From positions 62,001 to 126,000 of the forward strand of contig NZ_FXWK01000001.1 of NCBI RefSeq assembly GCF_900177655.1: a stretch of DNA of 64,000 nt, written 5' to 3'. How positions within the stretch are numbered: the stretch's first letter is position 1; each line of letters begins with the position of its first letter. Both the position numbers and the translations under genes were made by a program. The stretch is from Devosia lucknowensis (GTDB taxonomy: Bacteria > Pseudomonadota > Alphaproteobacteria > Rhizobiales > Devosiaceae). Shown here one piece after another: positions 35,344 to 45,059 of this stretch. The notes beneath the pieces were generated by a model. That model saw only the letters and a program-made list of their open reading frames with translations. It was not told the DNA's origin and searched no databases.

Positions 35344-35358
35344 CGGTGGCAGGGCCGG

Positions 35359-36183
35359 TCAGACCGGCTCCGTCGCCTTGTCGCGCGTCCGCCACTGACC
35401 ATCGCGCCATTCCCGCACCGTGACCGATATCTGATCGCCGATGTCGATGAGATTGTAGGCGTTCGCCTCGCCGCGCAGGCGCGTCGATATGGCCGAGGAG
35501 GCCTGCGCCACGAGGATGGGCGCCGAAACGGCCTTGCTCAGGCCCATCGGCTGCCCTTCGCGCGCCGCATCCCTGGCCTCGTGCTTGCGCACATAGGACA
35601 GGTGGAAATGCCCCGACAGCACCAGGCGCACGCCGAGCGAGGCGAAGCATTCAAGAGCCTCGTCGGCCCGCTTCACGCGCTTGGTCTTCTGCATCATCGG
35701 CTCGGTGGGGAACAGCAGCGGGTGGTGGGCGACGATCACGCGCACCGCATCGGGCGACGCACGGTTGAAGCGTTCCTCGAGATCCTCGAGCTGGCTGCGC
35801 GAAATCGTGCCGTGGCCCCAGTTCCATTCGAGCCGCGCCCGGCGCGAGGTGCGCATGCCGACGAGCACGACCCCATTCATTTCGAGATAGGGCTCGAGAT
35901 CGCGCGCGATGTATTTCTTGTAGAGCCCGTATGGGTTGAGGAAGCGACGCAGGATGTTGACCGCCGGCACGTCGTGATTGCCGGGCACTGCGAAGATCGG
36001 AGCATGGAGCTTGTCGAGGAATTCGCGCGCCTGCTCGAACTCCTCCTTGGTGCCGATCTGGGTGAAATCGCCGCTGGCGACGATGAGATCGGGGCGTTGG
36101 GCATTGATGTCGTCGGCAAAGCCGGCGGCGAGGGCCGGGTCGTGATGTCCGAAATGCAGGTCCGAGATGTGCAGAATCTTCAT
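35359..36183 (-). CDS. Metallophosphoesterase
   Basis: A 274-residue calcineurin-like phosphoesterase. All motif groups are visible: ISDLHFGHHD at the start, GDFTQIGT (near 38), GNHDVPA (near 67), AHHPLLFP (near 155) and SGHFHLSY (near 195). The family hydrolyses cyclic nucleotides or phospholipid headgroups, and the substrate is not clear. Its start overlaps the stop of a lipid kinase gene by four bases, which suggests a role in phospholipid metabolism. Confidence 0.92.
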   Translation of the reverse strand: MKILHISDLHFGHHDPALAAGFADDINAQRPDLIVASGDFTQIGTKEEFEQAREFLDKLHAPIFAVPGNHDVPAVNILRRFLNPYGLYKKYIARDLEPYLEMNGVVLVGMRTSRRARLEWNWGHGTISRSQLEDLEERFNRASPDAVRVIVAHHPLLFPTEPMMQKTKRVKRADEALECFASLGVRLVLSGHFHLSYVRKHEARDAAREGQPMGLSKAVSAPILVAQASSAISTRLRGEANAYNLIDIGDQISVTVREWRDGQWRTRDKATEPV

Positions 36184-37115
36184 GCGGCCACCACCGTCTC
36201 GGTTTCGGCCGAAACTTCCGCCGGCACGATCACCGACAGCGCCTTGGGCCGGATGGTGAAGGTCAGCGGCGTCTGGAAGGTCTCGATCTCGCCGTCGAAC
36301 ATCACCTTGATCAGCGGCTTGCGGGTGTCGATGGTGATCTGCTGAATGCTCTCCATGCTGAGCGCCTCGTGGTCACGCCAGCGACCCAGCATCATGCCGG
36401 TCGCCAGGCGGAAGAAGTCGCGCGCCCGCAGGTGCTTGAGGATGTAGAGCGTCAGCGTGCCGCGATCGAGGCTTTCGCGGGCGAAGAACTTGCCCAAGCC
36501 CTCGTCATAGGCATTGCAGGCCACGGCCAGCGCCTGGATACGCTCGACACGCCGCTCGCCATCGCTGGGGTCGATGACGACAGCCAGCCGTCGCGCCCGC
36601 GCCAGCCGCCGGAACAGGAACCGCATGAAGGCAATCTTGACCGGAAGCGTCTCCCGGCCGCGCAGGTGCTCGCGTCCCGCGGCCAAGCTGGGAATGAGGC
36701 CGATGACGACTTTCTGCAGGAATACCCGGCCATTGACGTCGGCGACGTCGATGCGCTGGCTGCTCGGATGGGTCAGGGCGGCGACGGCGCCCGGCAGATC
36801 GAGGGGGAGGTGCAGGTCCTTGGCGACGGCATTGAATGTGCCCAGCGGCAGGATGGCCAGGTGTTTTTCCGAACCGACGAGCGCTCCGGCCAGCGCGGTA
36901 ATTGTGCCGTCGCCCCCCGCGGCGACGACGATTTCAGCATCACTGCTAACCGCATCGGCGATCCGTTCGTCCATGCTGCGGCTGCAGTCTGCGTCGATAC
37001 GCGCGTCGAGCCCATTTTTCTCGAACAGTTCGCCCAAGGTTTCCCTGGTGACGCCGAGGGCATGGGCTGTTCCGGAGTTTTCGTTTAGGAGAACGTAGAA
37101 GCGCTGGCTGGTCAT
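36180..37115 (-). CDS. Diacylglycerol kinase-family lipid kinase
   Basis: A 311-residue YegS/DAGK-type kinase. The nucleotide-binding signature is GGDGTITALAGAL (near 66), preceded by LLNENSGTA and followed by LPLGTFNAVAKDL (near 93). It likely phosphorylates diacylglycerol or a related lipid, and is the first gene of a unit with the metallophosphoesterase. A divergent PAP2 phosphatase gene that could act on phosphatidate lies 80 bases away. Confidence 0.93.
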   Translation of the reverse strand: MTSQRFYVLLNENSGTAHALGVTRETLGELFEKNGLDARIDADCSRSMDERIADAVSSDAEIVVAAGGDGTITALAGALVGSEKHLAILPLGTFNAVAKDLHLPLDLPGAVAALTHPSSQRIDVADVNGRVFLQKVVIGLIPSLAAGREHLRGRETLPVKIAFMRFLFRRLARARRLAVVIDPSDGERRVERIQALAVACNAYDEGLGKFFARESLDRGTLTLYILKHLRARDFFRLATGMMLGRWRDHEALSMESIQQITIDTRKPLIKVMFDGEIETFQTPLTFTIRPKALSVIVPAEVSAETETVVAA

Positions 37116-37194
37116 CTGATCTCGGTCCGGTGGGGCTGGTCAGCAACGCATAGCGCGCGAAATGCGTTGCGTAAGCGACAACTGGAAATCTGCG

Positions 37195-37932
37195 ATGCTC
37201 AACCGACTGGTCCGCTCAACCCCGATCCGCCGTATTCAAAAGTTCATCACCGCAGAAGCAGGCCTCTTGGCGTCAATCGCCATCGTCAGTGGTCTCGTGC
37301 TTGCATTCCTCAATATTGCTGACGGTGTGGCCGACGACGATCTGGTGGCGTTCGACAACGCCATCCTGATGATGTTCCGCGACCCCACCAACATCGACAA
37401 CGTCATCGGTCCGGTCTGGCTGCATGAAATGGTCCGAGACATCACGGCGCTGGGGAGCTTCATCCTCCTCGGCTTCATCGTGGTCGGCGTCTGCGGCTAT
37501 CTGCTGATGCTGAGACTCAAGGCCGAGGCGCTGCTGATCCTCGTATCGGTGCTGGGCGGCACGCTGATCAGTACGCTGCTCAAGATGACCTATGACAGGC
37601 CACGACCGGACCTGACTGCCATGTCGCACCAGTTCACCGCCAGCTTTCCCAGCGGCCACGCGATGCTCTCCGCGGTGACCTTCCTGACGCTGGGCGCGCT
37701 TCTGGCCCGGCTTGCCCCGAGCCGCAGCAAGCGCATCTACATCTTCAGCACCGCGATCTTTCTGACGCTGATCGTGGGCATGAGCCGCATCTATATGGGC
37801 GTCCACTTCCCCAGCGACGTCCTCGCCGGATGGTGCCTCGGCGCCGCCTGGGCATTGCTCTGCAGCGCCGTCGCCGTCGTGCTGCAGCGCCGCGGCAAGG
37901 TCATGCCCACACCGGTGGAAAACCAGGCCTGA
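37195..37932 (+). CDS. PAP2-family phosphatase
   Basis: A 245-residue membrane protein with about six helices. The three phosphatase motifs are present: KMTYDRPRPD (near 130), PSGHAM (near 151) and SRIYMGVHFPSD (near 196), which make a PAP2/undecaprenyl-diphosphate or phosphatidate phosphatase. I chose the ATG at 37195 with GGAAA upstream; 37162 is an alternative. It may close a cycle of phosphatidate and diacylglycerol with the neighbouring divergent lipid kinase. Confidence 0.92.
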   Translation: MLNRLVRSTPIRRIQKFITAEAGLLASIAIVSGLVLAFLNIADGVADDDLVAFDNAILMMFRDPTNIDNVIGPVWLHEMVRDITALGSFILLGFIVVGVCGYLLMLRLKAEALLILVSVLGGTLISTLLKMTYDRPRPDLTAMSHQFTASFPSGHAMLSAVTFLTLGALLARLAPSRSKRIYIFSTAIFLTLIVGMSRIYMGVHFPSDVLAGWCLGAAWALLCSAVAVVLQRRGKVMPTPVENQA

Positions 37933-38029
37933 CCATGCGGTCACACAGAGATCATTTGACCTCGACGGCGGTCGCGGGCCTGTGGCCGGATCACCAACCC
38001 CGCTCAACAGTCCAAGTCGCCATTTGCCC

Positions 38030-38893
38030 ATGACGCATGCCGAGCCCCTTGCTCAACCCCGCACCGAAGAGCAGTTCCGCAAAGATACTGCCGCGGTTCT
38101 CGATCATCCGGACTTTGGTCTGATCCATGATCGGTACACGACATCGCTCTCGTTCTACCGCGAAGCCAGCCGGCCCTTTGCCAAGCTGATCGCCAATGAG
38201 GACCGCTATCGCGCGCTCAATTTCCTGTTCACGATCTGGGCGGAGAAGGTGGGTCACGGCCTCGATGGCTCGATGACCTATGGGGAACTGCACGAAATCT
38301 GCCGTCGCGGCGAGATCTCGCCGCGGATCCTCAAGACCACGCTGTCGCTGGCGACACTCTATGGATTTCTCGAGCGCCGGCCCAATCCTGCCGATGGACG
38401 GAGCTGGCTATACATACCCACGCCGGCGATGATTGCCTTTCCGCAGCAATGGCTGATGCCGGCGGCCAACGCGCTCGACGCTTTGTTTCCGGGCCAGGAC
38501 CGGTCCGGCCGCCTGGCCCAGGACTCTGGAGCGCTGGTGCATTTCCTGCGCAGTGCCGGCCGCGAGTTCGCCGCTGGCACGCAACCCCAGACCATGCAGG
38601 CCGACTTCCAGGAATTTTACGGCCGCAAGGAAGGTGGGGCCAGTTTTACCATGGGCCTGCTCGTCGCCGATGCCCAGGGCCAGCCGCCTTTGAGCCGCAG
38701 CGAAATGGCATCGCGCTATGGCCTGACAAAGAGCCAGGTGACCCAGTTGATCGCCATGGGCGAACAGAAGGGTCTGATGCTGGTGCGCAACGGCGTGCCG
38801 ATGCCCACCGATCTGCTGCGGAAAAACCACGCTGAGTGGGTTGCGCTATCGCTGGCCTTTCTCGGCCACCACCTACTGCCCAATCGGGGATGA
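38030..38893 (+). CDS. Winged-helix-like hypothetical protein
   Basis: A 287-residue soluble protein. Two stretches look like helix-turn-helix units: one near 85-130 (MTYGELHEICRRGEISPRIL) and one near 215-265 (LSRSEMASRYGLTKSQVTQL), the latter similar to MarR or GntR reading heads. It may be a DNA-binding regulator with duplicated winged helices. The ATG at 38030 was chosen because the longer frame overlaps non-coding sequence. A hairpin follows directly after the stop. Confidence 0.7.
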   Translation: MTHAEPLAQPRTEEQFRKDTAAVLDHPDFGLIHDRYTTSLSFYREASRPFAKLIANEDRYRALNFLFTIWAEKVGHGLDGSMTYGELHEICRRGEISPRILKTTLSLATLYGFLERRPNPADGRSWLYIPTPAMIAFPQQWLMPAANALDALFPGQDRSGRLAQDSGALVHFLRSAGREFAAGTQPQTMQADFQEFYGRKEGGASFTMGLLVADAQGQPPLSRSEMASRYGLTKSQVTQLIAMGEQKGLMLVRNGVPMPTDLLRKNHAEWVALSLAFLGHHLLPNRG

Positions 38894-38928
38894 AAAAAGG
38901 ACAGGCTGGAGCTCAAACCAGCCTGTCC
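38893..38928 (-). terminator. Strong hairpin with T-run on the minus strand
   Basis: An 11-base-pair perfect stem (arms 38899-38909 and 38918-38928) is flanked by six A on its left, which become a T-run on the minus strand. It fits an intrinsic terminator for transcripts from the minus-strand gene 220 bases away, and could also protect the end of the plus-strand message. On the plus strand the tail is only ATTTG. Confidence 0.75.
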
Positions 38929-39147
38929 ATTTGAGGACTGCACAATTGCCCCTGTGCAGTCAGAGGATGAGGTTGGCCAGGTTGAAGAGACCCGCCCCAC
39001 CCTCGATCTCATGCGCTACAACAAGCCCCCTTGCAGCAGCGCGAGAAGCCTAGATGTACGACCCGCTATTGTTACCATTCGTTTGGGTGGGCAGGCGCGG
39101 TCATTTTCGTACCCAAATTTGAAATCGACGAGTTCTGCCGGCCTCCA

Positions 39148-40002
39148 CTAGGTTGGAACGTAACGCCGCGGCGGATGGACGAGGGTCACCAGGACCACCG
39201 AAATCATCATCAGCAGGTACCAGGAGCCGAGCTTGCTCCAGCTGACCATGGACCAGCCGTCGGCCTGATCGGGGTATATCCACGCGCGGGACCAGGTGCC
39301 GATGTTCTCGGCGATCCAGATGAACAGCGCCACCAGCAGGAATGCCAGAAGCATGGGCATGCGATGGCGAAACCGGAACACGCGGTAGTGCATCCAGCTG
39401 CGCGCGTAGAGCAGGGCAATGGCGGCGAACAGCAGCCAGCGGAAATCGAACAGGTAGTGGTGTGTGAAGAAATTCACGTAGATTGCGACCGCGACCACGG
39501 CCGTGATCCAGACCGGTGGATAGCGCGTGAAGGTGATGTCGAAGATGCGCTGGATACGCGCCATGTAGCTGCCGACGCAGGCATACATGAAGCCCGAAAA
39601 CAGCGGCACGCCGGCAATGCGGATGAGGGCGTCGTCGGGGTAGATCCAGGACCCGACCGCCGTCTTGAAGATCTCCATGCCGGTGCCGACGATGTGGAAG
39701 ATGAGAATGACGCGCGCTTCTTCCAGCGTTTCGAGCTTGAAGACGATCATGGCCGCCTGGATCGCGAGCGCCGCGACGAACCAGAAGTCGTAGCGGTGGA
39801 TGCCGATATCGGGCCACCACAGACGGCTGACGAGGATCATGCCCAGCATCAGGCCACCGAAAAGACAGGCCCAGGCCTGCTTGCAGCCGAAGACCAGGAA
39901 TTCGACGAACCCGTCGGCCAAGCGTCCGCGCGGCATGCGGGCCAGAATGCCATGCGCGGCATGGTCGATCGCCGCTTCCACACTCGTGAACCGATTGGCC
40001 AT
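39148..40002 (-). CDS. DUF817 family membrane protein
   Basis: A 284-residue integral membrane protein with about eight helices from residue 37 to 275. The DUF817 pattern is clear: FLVFGCKQAWACLFGG near 35, GSWIYPDD near 122 and IAENIGTWSRAWIYPDQ near 235. The function of this family is not known. The ATG at 40002 has AAGGACGGG upstream. A strong minus-strand terminator lies 220 bases after its stop. Confidence 0.88.
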   Translation of the reverse strand: MANRFTSVEAAIDHAAHGILARMPRGRLADGFVEFLVFGCKQAWACLFGGLMLGMILVSRLWWPDIGIHRYDFWFVAALAIQAAMIVFKLETLEEARVILIFHIVGTGMEIFKTAVGSWIYPDDALIRIAGVPLFSGFMYACVGSYMARIQRIFDITFTRYPPVWITAVVAVAIYVNFFTHHYLFDFRWLLFAAIALLYARSWMHYRVFRFRHRMPMLLAFLLVALFIWIAENIGTWSRAWIYPDQADGWSMVSWSKLGSWYLLMMISVVLVTLVHPPRRYVPT

Positions 40003-40138
40003 GCCCGTCCTTGCCCCGACCATTCCGTGCGTTTATGCCCTTTTAGACATTGGCGGGAGAAGGTGATCACCTTGCGCCCAAGCCAATCTACAATCCGCGC
40101 CGAATTGTGGCGCGCCGCCTGACATCCAGGAGTTCGCC

Positions 40139-41005
40139 TTGTCCAAACGCCGCCACCCGACATCCCTGCGCACCTCGGGCGAGGACATTGCCGTTTCGCG
40201 CAAGGCCCCGGATACCCCGCAGACGCGCAGCGCCGCCTATCGGCTGGCCTTCGCCGACGACGAATTCATGACCTCGGAGGACACCCGCGGGGTCCGGTTT
40301 CAGCTCGAATATCTCAAGCCCGAATTCCGCCTGCGTGAGCACGGCATCAATTCGACGGTGGTGCTGTTCGGCGGTGCGCGCATTCCCGAACCCGGCAAGC
40401 CGGCCTGGGCCGCCAAGAACGAAACCCAGCGCAAGAACCTCGAGGCCGCGTCACGATACTACGAGGAGGCGCGCAAGTTCGCCCAGTACGCTTCCCAGAC
40501 CTCGGCTTCGCTCGGTTACAAGGAATTCGTGGTGACGACCGGGGGCGGCCCGGGCGTGATGGAGGCAGGCAATCGCGGCGCCACGGACATGGGCGCGCCC
40601 TCCATCGGCCTCAACATCGTGCTGCCGCACGAGCAGGCGCCGAACCTTTATGTGACGCCCGACCTGAGCTTCAACTTCCACTATTTCGCGACGCGCAAGA
40701 TCCACTTCCTGATGCGCGCCAAGACGGTCGCCGTCTTCCCTGGTGGCTTCGGCACGCTGGACGAATTTTTCGAAGCGCTGACGCTGATCCAGACCGGGCG
40801 CATGGACAAGATCCCCATGCTGCTGTTCGGCAAGGAATTCTGGACCAAGGTCATCAACCTCGATGCGCTGGCCGAAGCGGGCACCATCGCCCCCGACGAT
40901 CCCAATCTCTTCACCGTGGTCGACACGGCCGAGGAGGGATGGGACGTGGTGCGCCAGTTCTACAACCTTCCGCAGATGGGCGAGCCGAGCCCCCGCGGCG
41001 ACTGA
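40139..41005 (+). CDS. LOG-family (TIGR00730-type) nucleotide hydrolase-like protein
   Basis: A 288-residue Rossmann-type protein with the LOG motifs GGGPGVMEAGNRGA (near 139) and PGGFGTLDEFFEAL (near 200). LOG proteins cleave nucleoside 5'-monophosphates to free the base. The N-terminal 70 residues are an extension typical of the longer bacterial form. The start codon is a TTG at 40139. It precedes sthA by 74 bases. Confidence 0.9.
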   Translation: MSKRRHPTSLRTSGEDIAVSRKAPDTPQTRSAAYRLAFADDEFMTSEDTRGVRFQLEYLKPEFRLREHGINSTVVLFGGARIPEPGKPAWAAKNETQRKNLEAASRYYEEARKFAQYASQTSASLGYKEFVVTTGGGPGVMEAGNRGATDMGAPSIGLNIVLPHEQAPNLYVTPDLSFNFHYFATRKIHFLMRAKTVAVFPGGFGTLDEFFEALTLIQTGRMDKIPMLLFGKEFWTKVINLDALAEAGTIAPDDPNLFTVVDTAEEGWDVVRQFYNLPQMGEPSPRGD

Positions 41006-41078
41006 AACACGGTTGCCCCGGCCGGCTTAACGGCAATGCCACACTCTGGTTCTAAGGTGGCCCGACGCAAACTGGGGC

Positions 41079-42554
41079 ATGCTCGTGGAACGTTTCAATC
41101 TCGTCGTCATCGGTTCGGGACCCGCCGGCCGGCGCGCCGCCATTCAGGCGGCCAAGCTGGGCAAGTCCGTGCTGGTCATCGAAAACCGCCTGCAACTGGG
41201 CGGCGTCTCGGTGCATACCGGCACGATCCCGTCCAAGACGCTCCGCGAGACGGTGCTCAACCTCTCGGGCTGGCGCGAGCGGGGCTTTTATGGCCTGTCC
41301 TACCGGGTCAAGAAGGATATCGAAGGCAAGGACCTGGGCGCGCGGCTGCGCAAGACGCTGGACTATGAAATCGAAGTGCTCGAACACCAGTTCGCCCGCA
41401 ATGGCGTGCGCACCTTCGGCGGCATGGCGCGGTTCAGGGACGATCACCACGTCACCGTCACCGACCACCATGGCGAAACGCACGGCTTCGCCTTCGATCA
41501 TGCCATCATCGCGGTCGGCACCGCGCCCTATCGCCCCGCCAATATCGAGTTCGACGGCCATACGGTGATGGACAGCGACACGCTGGTGACCGAACTGCGC
41601 GTGCCGCGCAGCCTCACCGTGGTCGGCGCCGGCGTCATCGGCATCGAATATGCGACCATCTTTTCGGCGCTGGACGTGCCGGTGACGATTATCGAGCCGC
41701 GCGACAACTTCCTCGATTTCATCGATCGCGAGATCATCGAGGAATTCACCCACGACCTGCGCCAGCGCGGCGTCACCATGCGGCTGGGCGGCAAGGTGGA
41801 ACGGGTCGAGAAGGACGCACAGGGCTGGGCCATCGCCCATCTCGGCGATGGCAGGCAGATCCGCTCCGACATGCTGCTCTACGCGGCAGGCCGGGTGGGC
41901 GCCACCGCGGATCTCGGGCTCGAGGCCTGCGGCGTGGTGCCGGACGAGCGGGGCCGGCTCAAGGTCAATCCCGACACCTTCCAGACGCAGATTCCCCATA
42001 TCTACGCTGCGGGTGACGTCATCGGTTTCCCCGCGCTGGCCTCGACCTCGATGGAGCAGGGGCGCATTGCCGCGCTGCACGCCTTCGGCGCAAGAATGCC
42101 GCCCGCACCCGACTTTTTCCCCTATGGCATTTATGCCGTGCCCGAGATTTCGACCATCGGCCTCACCGAGCAGCAGGTGCGCGAGAAGAAGATTCCCTAT
42201 GAGTGCGGCGTCGCCCGTTTTCGCGAGACCTCGCGCGGCCACATCATGGGCCTGCAATCGGGTATGATGAAGATGATTGTGGCGCTCGATACGCGTAAGC
42301 TGCTCGGCGTCCATATCGTGGGCGAGGGCGCGACCGAACTCATCCATATCGGCCAGGCGGTGCTGAACCTGGGCGCCACGCTCGACTATTTCGTCGAGAA
42401 CACCTTCAACTATCCCACGCTTGCCGAGGCTTACAAGATCGCCGCGCTCGACGCCTGGAACCGCATGCCGCGGGTAACGCCGGTGGCGCCCGTGGCCGAC
42501 AAGGCGACGGCAACGCCCGACGCCAGCCCCGAAACGCCGCCGCCAACGGCGTGA
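41079..42554 (+). CDS. sthA: Soluble pyridine nucleotide transhydrogenase
   Basis: A 491-residue flavoprotein of the disulfide reductase fold that balances NADPH and NADH. The FAD motif GSGPAGRRAA is near residue 12 and the NAD motif VVGAGVIGIEYA near 184. The active-site stretch is VHTGTIPSKTL, in which the first redox Cys of lipoamide dehydrogenases is replaced by Thr, as in true SthA. An extra C-terminal Ala/Pro/Thr tail of about 25 residues is present. Confidence 0.95.
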   Translation: MLVERFNLVVIGSGPAGRRAAIQAAKLGKSVLVIENRLQLGGVSVHTGTIPSKTLRETVLNLSGWRERGFYGLSYRVKKDIEGKDLGARLRKTLDYEIEVLEHQFARNGVRTFGGMARFRDDHHVTVTDHHGETHGFAFDHAIIAVGTAPYRPANIEFDGHTVMDSDTLVTELRVPRSLTVVGAGVIGIEYATIFSALDVPVTIIEPRDNFLDFIDREIIEEFTHDLRQRGVTMRLGGKVERVEKDAQGWAIAHLGDGRQIRSDMLLYAAGRVGATADLGLEACGVVPDERGRLKVNPDTFQTQIPHIYAAGDVIGFPALASTSMEQGRIAALHAFGARMPPAPDFFPYGIYAVPEISTIGLTEQQVREKKIPYECGVARFRETSRGHIMGLQSGMMKMIVALDTRKLLGVHIVGEGATELIHIGQAVLNLGATLDYFVENTFNYPTLAEAYKIAALDAWNRMPRVTPVAPVADKATATPDASPETPPPTA

Positions 42555-42560
42555 CGCTTT

Positions 42561-44171
42561 CTAGCCCGACCGCCCGCTCTGGTTGGCGAGGCCGCTGATC
42601 GTCGCCCTGAGGGCGGCGGGCTTGACCGGTTTGGTGACCACGGCGATGCCGCGATCCTCCGCCAGCGTGCGCACCGCCGGGCTGCGATCGGCGGTAACGA
42701 GGGCCGCGGGCAGGTGGCCGCCCAGATTGTGGCGCAGCCACTCGATGGCATCGAGGCCGGACGTCTGATCGAGATGGTAGTCCATCAGCACCAGATCGGG
42801 ATACCAGCCCTCGAGCAGGCGCTCGCGATCGATCTGCTTGAGCGACAGGGCGGTGCGCACGTCGCAGCCCCAATGGACGAGGAGCCCCTCCATGGCCTCG
42901 AGGATGGCCCGCTCGTTATCGACGCACAGAACCCGGAGATTGAGCGTGCCGAAGCCAGGCTCGTTGACGGGGCCCTGCACCTCGCTGGACGGGCGCGCAT
43001 TGCGCACCGCAGGCAGGTAGAGCGAAAAGCGCGAGCCGCGGCCCTCGTTGCTGTCGAGTTCGAGCGTGAGCTTGAGCGCTGCGACCAGGCGCTGCACGAT
43101 CGAGAGCCCCAGCCCCAGCCCCTGGGCCATGCGCGCGCCCCGCTCGAGCCGCGAGAATTCGGCGAACAGCAGGCGGTGCTGATCGCGATTGAAGCCGATG
43201 CCGGTATCGACGACATCGAGCCGCAGCCGGTTGCCGCGCCGCCGCAGGCCCACCAGAACCTTCCCGCCCACCGGCGTGTACTTGATGGCGTTGGAGACCA
43301 GGTTCTGGACAATGCGCCCGACCAACGACCGATCGGCCAGGATGGCCCCACGGGTGGGCACGATGCGCAGCGAGATAGAGCGCTCGCGCGCCATGGGGCC
43401 GAATTCCACCTCGATCTTCTTGAGCAGGTCCTGTGCCTGGATCGGCGTCGGGGCAGGCTTGAGCGCGCCGCTGTCGATGCGGGAAATGTCGAGCAGCGCC
43501 GACATGATGTCTTCCACCGCCGTCAGCGACGCCTCGATGGAATTGGCCAGTTCGGCGAAGGCGGTGGACTTGGCGCGCTCGATCAGCGTCGAGGTGTAGA
43601 GGCGCGCCGCATTGAGCGGCTGCAGCAGATCATGGCTGGCGGCGGCGAGAAAGCGCGTCTTGTCGTGGTTGGAGGCGTCGGCCTTGGCGCGGGCCAGTTC
43701 CAGCTCGGAATTGACCTGCTTGAGCGCCGACGTGCGCTCTTCGACGCGCAGCTCCAGCGTCTGGTTGATCTGTTCGAGCTGCTGTTCGGCGCGCACCCGT
43801 GCGGTGACATCGGTGAAGCTGACGACCAGGCCCCCATCGGGCAGACGGCTCGAATGGAATTCCAGCGATTGGCCGGCATTGGCGGTGCGCTGGGTGACCG
43901 TGGTCGGCGCACCGGTCAGCACCCTGATCCGGTCGATGGCCAGTTGTGCCGCATCACCTTGTCCCAGATCGCCGCGCTCGGCCATGAAGAGGGCAATGTC
44001 GAACAACGCCGATCCCGGACGGACCAGATCGGCCGGCAGGTCGAGCAGCGTATTGTAGCGCCGGTTCGACGCGACCAGCCGCATTCCGGCATCGAACACG
44101 GCGACGCCTTGCGGAATATGGTCCATGGCGAGGCTGAAGGCCCGCACCGGATCGTGGTCTAGCAGCGTCAT
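42561..44171 (-). CDS. PAS hybrid sensor histidine kinase
   Basis: A 536-residue cytosolic hybrid kinase. A PAS domain (about 12-125) is followed by a coiled coil (130-170), the H-box ASHDLLQPLNAAR with His180, an ATPase domain (about 285-388; N-box NLVSNAIKYT, G1 VDTGIGF, G2 GLGLGLSIVQ) and a C-terminal receiver (about 412-530) with Asp464 and Lys514. The HDLxQPL type of H-box is shared with the kinase at the right edge. The sensing PAS is cytoplasmic, so it probably answers an internal signal. Confidence 0.94.
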   Translation of the reverse strand: MTLLDHDPVRAFSLAMDHIPQGVAVFDAGMRLVASNRRYNTLLDLPADLVRPGSALFDIALFMAERGDLGQGDAAQLAIDRIRVLTGAPTTVTQRTANAGQSLEFHSSRLPDGGLVVSFTDVTARVRAEQQLEQINQTLELRVEERTSALKQVNSELELARAKADASNHDKTRFLAAASHDLLQPLNAARLYTSTLIERAKSTAFAELANSIEASLTAVEDIMSALLDISRIDSGALKPAPTPIQAQDLLKKIEVEFGPMARERSISLRIVPTRGAILADRSLVGRIVQNLVSNAIKYTPVGGKVLVGLRRRGNRLRLDVVDTGIGFNRDQHRLLFAEFSRLERGARMAQGLGLGLSIVQRLVAALKLTLELDSNEGRGSRFSLYLPAVRNARPSSEVQGPVNEPGFGTLNLRVLCVDNERAILEAMEGLLVHWGCDVRTALSLKQIDRERLLEGWYPDLVLMDYHLDQTSGLDAIEWLRHNLGGHLPAALVTADRSPAVRTLAEDRGIAVVTKPVKPAALRATISGLANQSGRSG

Positions 44172-44341
44172 GGGCGGCTTCGCCCTCCTGGTCGGCGTGT
44201 GCCGCTGTTATCGACCCCGCCCGGCATCGGCGCAAGACCGCCATTGGGCCCATTGCATTTGCCCTCGAACCGCTGCAATCCTCGCTCGGGCTACCATTCC
44301 GGCTCGATGCATGGCGCACGAGGGAACCTCAGGGGGTTGAA

Positions 44342-44782
44342 ATGAGCGTGTTCAAGGAATTCCGCGATTTTGCCATCAAGGGCAATATGATCGATCTCGC
44401 CATCGGCGTGATCATCGGCGCCGCTTTCGGCGCCATCGTCTCCTCCATTGTCGACGACATCTTCATGCCGCTGATCGGCCTGATCATCGGCGGCATCGAC
44501 TTTTCCAACCTGTTCATCGTCCTCTCCAACCCGGACAATGTCGCCGTTCCGTCCGTCGCCGCGGCCAAGGCGGCAGGCGTGGCCACGCTCAATGTCGGCC
44601 TCTTCATCAACGCCGTGGTGAAGTTCACGATCATCGCCTTCGTGCTCTTCATGGTGGTCAAGGGCATCAACTCCATGAAGCGCGAAGCCGCCAAGGAGCC
44701 GGTGGAAACAACGCCTGCACCGACCAAGGAAGAGGTGCTTCTCACCGAAATCCGCGACGCGCTGCGCGCCCGCAATCCCTGA
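44342..44782 (+). CDS. mscL: Large-conductance mechanosensitive channel
   Basis: A 146-residue channel that releases solutes when membrane tension rises. The N-terminal part is nearly the family consensus (FKEFRDFAIKGNMIDLAIGV), with the pore helix at about 15-45, a second helix at about 85-110 and a cytoplasmic helix bundle to the end. A terminator follows the stop. Confidence 0.97.
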   Translation: MSVFKEFRDFAIKGNMIDLAIGVIIGAAFGAIVSSIVDDIFMPLIGLIIGGIDFSNLFIVLSNPDNVAVPSVAAAKAAGVATLNVGLFINAVVKFTIIAFVLFMVVKGINSMKREAAKEPVETTPAPTKEEVLLTEIRDALRARNP

Positions 44783-44789
44783 AACAACG

Positions 44790-44815
44790 AGCCGGCCGCG
44801 CGCCGGCTTTCTTTT
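44790..44815 (+). terminator. Terminator after mscL
   Basis: AGCCGGC/GCCGGCT stem (44790-44796 and 44802-44808) followed by TTCTTTT. It lies eight bases after the mscL stop. Confidence 0.88.
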
Positions 44816-44832
44816 ACGTGGGATTTAGGAAT

Positions 44833-44847
44833 AAAGTCATTGACTTT
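44833..44847. promoter_or_regulatory. AAAGTCA-T-TGACTTT palindrome upstream of the LuxR-type gene
   Basis: A perfect 7-base inverted repeat with a single central base lies in an AT-rich stretch about 210 bases before the response-regulator gene and just after the mscL terminator. It may be an operator for the regulator's own promoter. No match to a known site is claimed. Confidence 0.35.
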
Positions 44848-45059
44848 GCATTTGAATGAAAATATCCCTATACGTAGGTAGTTGATCCTATGTTTATTGC
44901 GTGTTCATCCGTATCGGACAGAGCCACCACTTAGGTCAATCTACACTTGCGGGACACCTGGGCGGAGGTGCAACGGCGGCGGCCTTCCGGTTTGCCGAGC
45001 GGCTCGTTGTGCGCCTGGTCTTGTCCAGTTCTGGATGAACCTGCCGAAGAGGCCATGGC

